NCBI GenBank assembly: GCA_009780345.1
Contig: WRAG01000006.1
Location: forward strand, 1-64,000
Direction: 5' to 3'
Length of the DNA: 64,000 nucleotides
DNA from: Oscillospiraceae bacterium
GTDB taxonomy: Bacteria; Bacillota; Clostridia; Monoglobales; WRAG01
In this document: positions 47,614-55,417 of the stretch, in pieces
Position numbering within the stretch: position 1 is the stretch's first letter
Layout: each line of letters opens with the position of its first letter
Made by a program: the position numbers and the translations under genes
The notes under the pieces: model-generated
Told to the model about the DNA's origin: nothing
The model's database searches: none
What the model saw: only the letters and a program-made list of their open reading frames with translations

Positions 47614-47775
47614 ATGCAAAAACTAAAAATGTTCAGACTCGTCGCCGAGGACGGAAAAATTTTGACCGACGGCAAGTTAAAAGGTTCGGTTGTCGATGTT
47701 TTGGAGGGAAAAGTTCAAGATTGGATGGAAATTGAAAACGAGGACGAGGAATTTGAAAATAAGGAGGAAAATTAA
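47614..47775 (+). CDS. Small acidic phage protein
   Basis: MQKLKMFRLVAEDGKILTDGKLKGSVVDVLEGKVQDWMEIENEDEEFENKEEN; AAAGGAGTGAG SD. Confidence 0.5.
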   Translation: MQKLKMFRLVAEDGKILTDGKLKGSVVDVLEGKVQDWMEIENEDEEFENKEEN

Positions 47776-48536
47776 TGAAAGTATTTTTAGATCCAGGGCA
47801 TAACTTCGCCCCGCCTGATACCGGAGCAACCGGATTCGGGCTGCGCGAGCAGGATGTTACGTTTCAGGTTGCCGATACCGTTCGAGCGCTATTGGAACTT
47901 AGCGGCGTAGACGTTCGAATGAGCCGAAATAATCTAACCGACATTCTCGGACGAACGGTTACCGAAAGCCTTACGTTGCGCGCGCAAGGAAGCGACGACT
48001 TCGGCGCGGATTATTGCGTGTCAATTCATTGCAACGCCGGCGGCGGGATTGGCGCCGAAACTTATGCGTTTGTCAGCGGCAGTTTTGGCGATCAATTGGC
48101 GCAAAAAATTCAAGCACAACTGGTAAATATGGGCATGAGAAACCGCGGCGTTAAATACTCACAAGATTTGTTTATGTTACGCCGTCCGAAAGCGCCCGCG
48201 GTGCTCGTAGAGCTTGGATTTATCGACAACGCGAACGATAACGACATTCTGCGAAATCGACAGTTTGATCTCGCCGAAGCGGTAACGAAAGGCATTTGCG
48301 AGCAGCTAAATATCGATTATAAAGGAGGCGAAGATGACGTGACAGATGTTGTTGATACTACTGACACTAATGATGTTACTGATACAACAGAACATTGGGC
48401 GAAACAATATCTTGACAGCTTAACGGCGGCAGGCATTGTGGAAAATCCCGAAAAGTGGGAAGATTTCGATAATCCGGTAACAAAAGGCTTGCTGCTTGCG
48501 CTGGTTGATAAAATGATGGATAATCTGAAAGGATGA
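47775..48536 (+). CDS. N-acetylmuramoyl-L-alanine amidase (Amidase_3), endolysin-like
   Basis: VFLDPGHN, SIHCNAGGG, VLVELGFIDNANDN motifs. Confidence 0.9.
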   Translation: MKVFLDPGHNFAPPDTGATGFGLREQDVTFQVADTVRALLELSGVDVRMSRNNLTDILGRTVTESLTLRAQGSDDFGADYCVSIHCNAGGGIGAETYAFVSGSFGDQLAQKIQAQLVNMGMRNRGVKYSQDLFMLRRPKAPAVLVELGFIDNANDNDILRNRQFDLAEAVTKGICEQLNIDYKGGEDDVTDVVDTTDTNDVTDTTEHWAKQYLDSLTAAGIVENPEKWEDFDNPVTKGLLLALVDKMMDNLKG

Positions 48537-48542
48537 GAGATC

Positions 48543-48632
48543 GTGCAAAACGAAAGACAAAATTGGTTTAAAGAATGGGGATTTTTAATACTGAAAATCC
48601 TTAAAAAAATATTAAACTTCATAAAACACTAA
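48543..48632 (+). CDS. Putative 29-aa amphipathic peptide
   Basis: GTG start; MQNERQNWFKEWGFLILKILKKILNFIKH; between endolysin and next phage gene. Confidence 0.3.
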   Translation: MQNERQNWFKEWGFLILKILKKILNFIKH

Positions 48633-48638
48633 AGAGAG

Positions 48639-49739
48639 GTGAAAAACATGAGCAATAATAACAGGCATCAGTTCTTCGCGCCGGGAAGTACGCCGAATAC
48701 TTTGGTTCCGCGATACGGATATATGAGTCCGCAAAACAGAATGTACCAAGATTCGAATTTTCAGAATCGTATTCCGGTCGGTTCGGTCGTTCACACGACA
48801 GGCGGCACATACCAACTGACGAGCAACGGCGGTCAGCGGGTTCAACCGCAGCCCGCTCCGAACTTCATGTCGCAGAATAACTTCCAAACGCAAGCGCATG
48901 CCAACAATATGCGACAGCTTCAAACAAACGCGCTGCATTCCGCGATTGCGCAAAATAATTTTGCGGCGCAGCAGAGAGTGCAGGACTATAACAATATGCG
49001 CCGCGAAGTGAATCAAACCGCCGAAGAACGGGCGAGACAAGCGTATGTTCAGCGACTGCGTTCAATGAACAGTTTGCCGCGCTTACTGCAAGCGCAAGGA
49101 ATTTCGGGCGGCGCGGCGGAAAGCACCGCCGCAAGAATGTCGAGCAATTTCGATAATTTGCAATTCGGCATCATGCAAAATCGCGATAACGAACTTTTCA
49201 ACATTCAAAACCGAATCGCGCAAGCGAGAACGCTTGCCGCGCAAAACGAAGCGAATATCAGAAGTCAGCACGCAATGCAGCAAATGCAACTAGAGCAAAA
49301 TCTTGAAGATCGGCGTATGCAAGCGTTTGACCGCGAGCGAGCGGATTGGGAACGTCAACGACAGGAGATGATTGCGACAATTCCGCAACATTACGACGAT
49401 TTCCAAGCGCATATCAACTATTTAAGAGCAGTTGGCGACCCATACAACTTGATTCCGCACGTTACAATGGCAAGAAATGAGAAGATCAGAAATCAAGAGT
49501 TGGAAACAGAGTCACGACAGGCGGAAGACGAAGCAAGATTCAATCAATACTTAACAACCATTCAAGCTCTTCCGCCGCATATGATCTGGAATCATATGTT
49601 GCATTACGAGCCGAATAGTTGGGTTTACAATGTACTTCGAGGATTTTACGAAGCAGCGATAGAGCGCGAACGGCTGATAAGGCAAAACATCGAAACGCAC
49701 AACGCAAACACCGCCCATAGATGGGGACTTGTTCGGTAA
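48639..49739 (+). CDS. Gln/Asn-rich coiled-coil phage protein (virion/ejection-protein-like)
   Basis: 366 aa, QN-rich, long coiled coil, last gene of the phage cassette. Confidence 0.45.
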   Translation: MKNMSNNNRHQFFAPGSTPNTLVPRYGYMSPQNRMYQDSNFQNRIPVGSVVHTTGGTYQLTSNGGQRVQPQPAPNFMSQNNFQTQAHANNMRQLQTNALHSAIAQNNFAAQQRVQDYNNMRREVNQTAEERARQAYVQRLRSMNSLPRLLQAQGISGGAAESTAARMSSNFDNLQFGIMQNRDNELFNIQNRIAQARTLAAQNEANIRSQHAMQQMQLEQNLEDRRMQAFDRERADWERQRQEMIATIPQHYDDFQAHINYLRAVGDPYNLIPHVTMARNEKIRNQELETESRQAEDEARFNQYLTTIQALPPHMIWNHMLHYEPNSWVYNVLRGFYEAAIERERLIRQNIETHNANTAHRWGLVR

Positions 49740-49749
49740 GAGAACAGTC

Positions 49750-49792
49750 AATTTAAAAAATGCCCTGCTAGCAGGGCATTTTTTAAATTGAC
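49750..49792 (+). terminator. Terminator of phage cassette
   Basis: CAATTTAAAAAATGCCCTGctaGCAGGGCATTTTTTAAATTG near-perfect palindrome. Confidence 0.85.
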
Positions 49793-49818
49793 AAATAACA
49801 AAACAAATGTTACAATGC
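49790..49818 (+). promoter_or_regulatory. SigA-type promoter of Rrf2 gene
   Basis: TTGACA, 17-nt spacer, TACAAT. Confidence 0.8.
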
Positions 49819-49851
49819 TAACTGATATATGTACAGAACGGAGCATATTAA

Positions 49852-50250
49852 ATGTATTTAACCAAAGAGTGCGACTACGGTATAAGGGTGATTCGAGCTT
49901 TAGCGACGGGAAATAAGAAAACCGTAAAAGAAATATGCGGCTCAGAGCTTATTCCTAAGCAGTTTGGATATAAAATCTTAAAAAAGTTAGAACATGCCGG
50001 CTTTTTGCGAAGCATACGCGGCTGCGACGGCGGATATCAATTAATCAAACCTCCTGATACTTTTACGATTTTTGACATAGTATCCGCAGTCGATCAAAGC
50101 TTGTTTATAACCGACTGCCTGCGAAAAGATAATGACTGCAATTTCAAAAGCAGAGCACAAGTTTGCGCTGTTCATCTAGAATTCGAGCGCATACAAAAAG
50201 AATTATCCACCGAATTGAAACGATATACCATAGCTGAACTGATGTCATAA
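49852..50250 (+). CDS. Rrf2 family transcriptional regulator
   Basis: MYLTKECDYGIRVIRALATG ... IRGCDGGYQLIKPPDTFTIFDIVSAVD; Cys residues in C-terminal region. Confidence 0.9.
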   Translation: MYLTKECDYGIRVIRALATGNKKTVKEICGSELIPKQFGYKILKKLEHAGFLRSIRGCDGGYQLIKPPDTFTIFDIVSAVDQSLFITDCLRKDNDCNFKSRAQVCAVHLEFERIQKELSTELKRYTIAELMS

Positions 50251-50257
50251 AACATCA

Positions 50258-50290
50258 TAAAAAAAGAGCCAAATTCGGCTCTTTTTTAGT
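50258..50290. terminator. Bidirectional terminator
   Basis: AAAAAAGAGCCaaattcGGCTCTTTTTT. Confidence 0.85.
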
Positions 50291-50291
50291 T

Positions 50292-50825
50292 CTATAACAG
50301 TAATATCCCCAAAATCGCGGAGATAAGTATAATCAACACAGGATTTATCTTTTTAACGAATGACAGCGAACCCGCAACCATGAAAATCGCGACACTTGCG
50401 GCGACATTACGAACATCGCCGAACGGCGACATCATAAAAAACGTATATCCCGCACTTGCGATAAGCCCAATGGTTACAGGGCGAACGCCGTGCAGTATGC
50501 TTTGCGTCAAGCTAGCTTGGTAGAATTTTTTGAAAAAATGAGCAACCAACAAAACCAGTATAAACGACGGCGCGATCAGTCCTATTATCGCCGCAACGGC
50601 TCCAATAGGTCCCGCCATTGCGTAACCAACGTATCCCGCCGCGTTCGCACCCATAGGGCCGGGACTTATCTGTGTAACCGCGACAATATCCGCGAATTCG
50701 TAAAGCGTCATCCATCCCCGGTTTACAACCTCGTATTGAAGCAACGGAATAATCGCGTACCCGCCGCCAAACCCAAGCAACCCGAGCATAAAAAACACCC
50801 AAAACAACTCTAAAAGTATGGTCAT
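50292..50825 (-). CDS. Chromate transporter (half-size ChrA)
   Basis: FFMLGLLGFGGGYAIIPLLQYEVV ... TQISPGPMGANAAGYVGY. Confidence 0.92.
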   Translation of the reverse strand: MTILLELFWVFFMLGLLGFGGGYAIIPLLQYEVVNRGWMTLYEFADIVAVTQISPGPMGANAAGYVGYAMAGPIGAVAAIIGLIAPSFILVLLVAHFFKKFYQASLTQSILHGVRPVTIGLIASAGYTFFMMSPFGDVRNVAASVAIFMVAGSLSFVKKINPVLIILISAILGILLL

Positions 50826-51376
50826 GACTTATCATTCTCCTTCCCACGCTTAAAAAGGAAAATTAAAAGCCCGGCAACCGCGCCGAATAGTATGATATAA
50901 ACTTTATTGATTCTCAACACAACTGCCGCAACGATTGCAACAATCAAAAGTACGATACCGATCCAATTTTTGATTGTTCGCCTGCCTAAATCAAACGCGA
51001 GATGTAAAAGCATAGCCGAAAGTCCGATAGTTACCCCACGAAACGCCCTTTTAACATAAACATTCTCCACCGCCGCGGGAAGTACTGCCGCAACCGTAAA
51101 TATCGCTATTAACGACGGCAGGATAACGGCAAACGCCGCAATAAGCGAGCCGAATATTCCGCCGACTTTATATCCAACGTAAAATGCAACTTTTACGATA
51201 ATCATTCCCGGCAAAGTTTGCGCTACCGCGAAAATATCCAAAATTTCGTCCCTTGAAATCCAATCACGCTTGTCCACAACCTCACGCTCAATAAGCGGAA
51301 GCATAACAAGCCCTCCGCCTACTGTAACCACCGATGTTTTAAAGAAAATCCAAAATAGTTGCAGATTCTTTTTCAT
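50822..51376 (-). CDS. Chromate transporter (half-size ChrA)
   Basis: FKTSVVTVGGGLVMLPLIEREVVDKRDWIS ... QTLPGMIIVKVAFYVGYKVGG; overlaps partner by 4 nt. Confidence 0.92.
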   Translation of the reverse strand: MKKNLQLFWIFFKTSVVTVGGGLVMLPLIEREVVDKRDWISRDEILDIFAVAQTLPGMIIVKVAFYVGYKVGGIFGSLIAAFAVILPSLIAIFTVAAVLPAAVENVYVKRAFRGVTIGLSAMLLHLAFDLGRRTIKNWIGIVLLIVAIVAAVVLRINKVYIILFGAVAGLLIFLFKRGKENDKS

Positions 51377-51510
51377 AAATTTCGAGAACTCCTCGCCACA
51401 TCGCTATTCTACACCATCAACTGTAAGTTGTCAATGATTTCCTAATTTTGCGCCCTCGGAGATGACCTCTAAAAAACGAAAGCGGTAAATTACCGCCTTA
51501 ATTATAAAAA

Positions 51511-52071
51511 TCACATATCATTAAAATACCTCACTATCCCCGAAAATATCCCCCACGCAAGTTTGCGTTGATACTCCTCGGTTCGAAGCATTGCCGCCTC
51601 GGCGGGATTGCTTAAAAACCCACACTCCACCAACACCGCCGGAACCATTGAGTTTTTCAACACGAAAATTTGCGTATTCACCGGTTTAATCTCCCGCGGA
51701 TTATCTTCTCCAACCGCTTGCGCAATCCCTGCCCTTATGCTCGTCGCAAGCGTTTGACTTCCCTCGTTTGAAGTGCTGTAAAACACCTGCGCGCCGCTAT
51801 ATCGGCTATCAGCGAACGTGTTCATATGTATGCTGATAAACATATCGGCATTTGATTCGTCTCTATCGCGAACACGCTCAAGCAAGTCGCTGCGCCGCTG
51901 CGTCATTCCGGCGGGACGATCAGGGTCAAACGTTCCGCGGTCGTCATATCGGGTAAGAATCGCAACCCCGCCGCTTTGCTCGATAAACTCTTGAAGTTTC
52001 AGCGCAATCGCAAGGTTTATCTCCTTTTCGATTGTTCCATGCCCCGACGCCCCGTCGTCAATCCCTCCATG
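51511..52071 (-). pseudogene. cwlD: cwlD 3' portion (N-acetylmuramoyl-L-alanine amidase, spore cortex), separated from its 5' part by an integrated element
   Basis: Open frame upstream of the track's internal Met: HGGIDDGASGHGTIEKEINLAIALKLQEFIEQSGGVAILTRYDDRGTFDPDRPAGMTQRRSDLLERVRDRDESNADMFISIHMN...VLVECGFLSNPAEA; lacks the (V/I)IDAGHG start. Confidence 0.93.
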
Positions 52072-52094
52072 AGGAGCGTACGCATAAGTACAAC

Positions 52095-52217
52095 CGTCGC
52101 AACTCGCCCTCGAACTCGTTTTCGTACAAAAATCGTCCGAAAAGCTTCGTCTTATGGGCGTTTTGCTCCTTTATCCCAAAAAATTTCGGCTAAAGCCTGC
52201 ATTTTTCGGGAGCCCTA
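52095..52217 (-). repeat. Family III hairpin-rich repeat, copy B (directly after recombinase stop)
   Basis: Reverse complement matches 5167-5288 at both ends and in stem layout. Confidence 0.75.
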
Positions 52218-53900
52218 CTAAAAATTCCACACAATTTTGATTTCCCTCGGCACATTTTTATCGCCAACCTTGCCGACATAAATCGTTTTGATAAATCCAC
52301 CCACGATTTCGTGAGTAAGTTTATCAATCCGCGAATACTTGACGATTATCTTCTCTTTAATATTGTCGTCAGCTAATCCCTGCTTGATAGCTTCAATTTC
52401 CATATCAATCCTTGAAACACGCTCGTTGAAGGTATCAATGCTATCCTGCGCGGTTTTGCTAAACTGAATAAATTGCTCCGATGTGATAATTCCGTCAACT
52501 CGGTCGGAATAAAGCAACTCTATAACCTTATTCTTCTTTTCGAGTTGCGCCGCAATGTCCGACTTCTCCTTCGCAAGCTTATCCAACTTGCGTTGCTTAC
52601 CGGCGTCGTCAACCTTGATTTTCGCGGAATCGTGATATTCAGTCAGCAATTTATTGACCTCAATCAAGACAATATCCTCTAACGCGTCAAATCGAATAGA
52701 CTTTCCGTTATCGCAAACATCAGTTGAATTGTTATAGGTTCGGCACTTCAGATACCGAAATCCGCCCTTGTTCTCCGGTGTGTTCACCTTTGTCAGCGTA
52801 TTTTCGCAAACACCGCAGAACACTTTTCCGTTAAAGATATGCTTCTCGCCTGTTCGCTTATCGGGACGAGTTCTCGTGGAAAGTTTCGCTTGAACTCGCT
52901 CCCAAATATCCATACCAATAATCGGCTCGTGCGCATTGAAAGTCCGTGTCCACTTATCACGAGAATGAATCCGCCGCTTTTTATTCTTATAACTGATATT
53001 CTCGGTTTTGTTTTGGCAAAGCGTTCCGATATATTCCTCTTTGCGAAGTATGTAGTAAATCGTGTCATTCGTCCACATATTGCCCGTAACGCGCTGGCGA
53101 TTACTGTCGCGATTGCTGTATTTTGAACCTTTCGATTTTTTGTAATTAGCCGGATTGAGGATTCCGCGATTATTCAAATTTTGAGCAATCGTTAAATATC
53201 CCATACCGTTCAAGAACATATCGAAAATCTCGCGAACAACTTCCGCCGCTTCCTCGTCAATCACAAGATGATTTTTATCAAGCGGGTCGCGCATAAACCC
53301 GTACGGCGCGAACGAACCCGTCCACTCGCCGTTCTGCTTTTTGTGATTGAGCGTTCGGCGAATATTATCCGATAAATCTTCGAGATACCATTCGTTAATC
53401 AGTCCGTTGATTTGCCGCGATTTTTTGTTTCCCTTAATATCGGTATCGGCGTTGTCAACAATCGAAACAAATCGGATATTCCATTCCAAAAATTTATCGT
53501 GGATATATTTTTCAACCATTTCCAACTCACGACTAAAACGCGATTGAGTTTTGCATAAGACAATATTAAATTTTTGTTCTTCCGCATCTGCGATTAGCTT
53601 GTTCCACTCGGGGCGACTTTTGTCCGCGCCCGAATAATCTTCATCGCAGTAAATTTTATAAACATCCCAGCCCTTTTCCATTGCATACGCGACAAGCATG
53701 GATTTTTGATTCTGTATGCTTTCACTTTCATCCGTCGCGTTACGCTTGTCCCTGTCCTCGTCCGACAGGCGGACGTAAATTGCCACTTTGCTGAGTTGTC
53801 CAAATCTCTGATTTGGCGAACAACTCGTACTTGAAGATTTCCCAAGAACGCAAGACGGGCTTTTGTCGCCGCGTGATTGGTTGAAATCCACCGTGTTCAT
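52218..53900 (-). CDS. Large serine recombinase
   Basis: Resolvase domain AIYVRLSDEDRD...SRFSREL..., recombinase domain, zinc ribbon CGVCENTL...YLKC, coiled coil; SD GGAGG before ATG 53900. Confidence 0.95.
   Translation of the reverse strand: MNTVDFNQSRGDKSPSCVLGKSSSTSCSPNQRFGQLSKVAIYVRLSDEDRDKRNATDESESIQNQKSMLVAYAMEKGWDVYKIYCDEDYSGADKSRPEWNKLIADAEEQKFNIVLCKTQSRFSRELEMVEKYIHDKFLEWNIRFVSIVDNADTDIKGNKKSRQINGLINEWYLEDLSDNIRRTLNHKKQNGEWTGSFAPYGFMRDPLDKNHLVIDEEAAEVVREIFDMFLNGMGYLTIAQNLNNRGILNPANYKKSKGSKYSNRDSNRQRVTGNMWTNDTIYYILRKEEYIGTLCQNKTENISYKNKKRRIHSRDKWTRTFNAHEPIIGMDIWERVQAKLSTRTRPDKRTGEKHIFNGKVFCGVCENTLTKVNTPENKGGFRYLKCRTYNNSTDVCDNGKSIRFDALEDIVLIEVNKLLTEYHDSAKIKVDDAGKQRKLDKLAKEKSDIAAQLEKKNKVIELLYSDRVDGIITSEQFIQFSKTAQDSIDTFNERVSRIDMEIEAIKQGLADDNIKEKIIVKYSRIDKLTHEIVGGFIKTIYVGKVGDKNVPREIKIVWNF
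53838..53895 (-). repeat. Family I terminal segment overlapping the recombinase start codons
   Basis: TTTCCCAAGAA..CAAG.CG..CTTTTG.CG....GATTGGTTGAAA.CCAC.GT matches the outer end of Family I (reverse complement of 2-57; 40281-40336). Confidence 0.6.
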
Positions 53901-53943
53901 TGCAACCCTCCAAACAAAGCGACTATTGAATCTTGGGTGTATA

Positions 53944-54090
53944 TTAACATAGCTCCACCTCGTTTGCCAAGTCTTTTTTTATTAAATTTGAAATTTTCCG
54001 ATTTATTATCTCGGCAAGTTCCGTCTTATCTTGGGTGGAAATTATGTTGATGATTTTGTATTCAACCTTTTTCGATGTGTTATTTTTCAT
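53944..54090 (-). CDS. Small protein upstream of the recombinase, 48 aa
   Basis: Manual translation MKNNTSKKVEYKIINIISTQDKTELAEIINRKISNLIKKDLANEVELC; not in track. Confidence 0.55.
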   Translation of the reverse strand: MKNNTSKKVEYKIINIISTQDKTELAEIINRKISNLIKKDLANEVELC

Positions 54091-54320
54091 AAGAAATCAC
54101 ACTCCCAAAATGCAATTTGATTCCCTACAATTTTATTATTATTTGTGCGCTTGTATTCCTTTTTGTACATCGCACCTTCCTCTCATTCTTTAGATTCGCA
54201 TCGACATCAGCAAATAAATTCGCTATAATCAATACGAGTTAATTATAATTCATTTTGCAAACAAGGCCAATGCTTTTATGTAAAACGCAATCGATTTTAA
54301 CAAGGAGGACAAAGTTTAAT

Positions 54321-54646
54321 ATGAATGTCAAAAATAATTACGAATCACCATTTCCGACAAGGTTGCGGAAATTAATTGAAGAAAAACGGACGAGCCAAAA
54401 ATCGCAGATTTCGCTGGAGTTACAAGTCAGTCGGTCGCACAATGGAAAGATGGAAAAGCAATCGCAGAGGGGAAAAAATTTTGGAAAATGGTTGAATATT
54501 TACAACGCGCGATAAAAGAATATCGCAATTATGAAACGGTGAGTCAAAATGAGTTTTGCGGCGCAATTCCCGATGTAGTCGGAGCAGAAAACGAAGGAAG
54601 ATTTCTGGTCGAAAGTTTTGGCAAGTCGATTATCAGGGCGAATTAG
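54321..54646 (+). pseudogene. XRE-type HTH regulator, frameshifted
   Basis: Frame 1: MNVKNNYESPFPTRLRKLIEEKRTSQK; after shift: IADFAGVTSQSVAQWKDGKAIAEGKKFWKMVEYLQRAIKEYRNYETVSQNEFCGAIPDVVGAENEGRFLVESFGKSIIRAN*. Confidence 0.75.
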
Positions 54647-54984
54647 GTGTCAATTTTTTGTACATATCAAGCGGTGGATTTATTTAAGAAGATTATTGAG
54701 GATTTGCCTGAGGATTTTTGGTAAAAATCCATTGGGTTGAATTGAAATTAACGGCGAGATTTTTTTGCTGATTCAGAACAAGCAACGCGGTAAACATTGA
54801 GAAATATCCGTACGCCGCACGCCGAGTCAACGCGTGCAATAGGGCGTTTATAGAATTCACAAGCAATGCACGTGGTCACCTACTGTGCGGCACTTCACAA
54901 AAATTTCCTGTCAGAATCTTTTGGTGAAGTTGCTTGTTGGGAAGTATCCCAAACCCTCGAAGTCGTCCGCAAAAATCGGACGAT

Positions 54985-55225
54985 TTTCAAGCCGCTTCGC
55001 GTCTGCTAAACGTTCAAATTTCTACAAAATTTGAACGTTGAAAAACTGTAAAAACGAGTGAAGCTTTCACGATTAGTTTTTCTGAATTAGCAAAAATTTA
55101 TTTCAAATGTTTTGAGGAAACCTTTAAAAATTTTTGTAGTTTTTTTCAAACCTTTTCATCGAAAATTATAACATTTATTTTTGAATTTTTCAAAAATATC
55201 AGCAGGCGCAAAGCGGCTTAAAAAG
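54985..55225. repeat. Structured AT-rich non-coding region with long-range inverted repeat
   Basis: AAGCCGCTTcGCGtCTGCT pairs with AGCAGgCGCaAAGCGGCTT; inner ACGTTCAAATTTctacaAAATTTGAACGT stem; adjacent CGTCCGcaaaaatCGGACG. Confidence 0.6.
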
Positions 55226-55417
55226 TAAAAATCGCCACAATCAACTTATGACGATTTTTGATTTACTGGGAGTTTTATGACAAATCCTCAACAAGTGCTT
55301 TTGTAGTTTTACCGAATAGGTAAATTTGCAAAAAGTTAGCGTGTGTTACAACACATGCATTGCTTGCGAGTTCTGCAAACGACATTTTTATAAAATATTA
55401 AAAATATTTAGAATAAT

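Noticed and set aside
51511-51906. Track ORF as a complete short amidase
   Set aside because: The ATG at 51906 is an internal Met; homologous sequence continues in frame upstream to 52071.
52038-52042. Alternative CCATG core further inside cwlD
   Set aside because: Joining there would give VIDAGHGTIEKE and delete GIDDGASGH; only the 52067-52071 core restores the canonical sequence.
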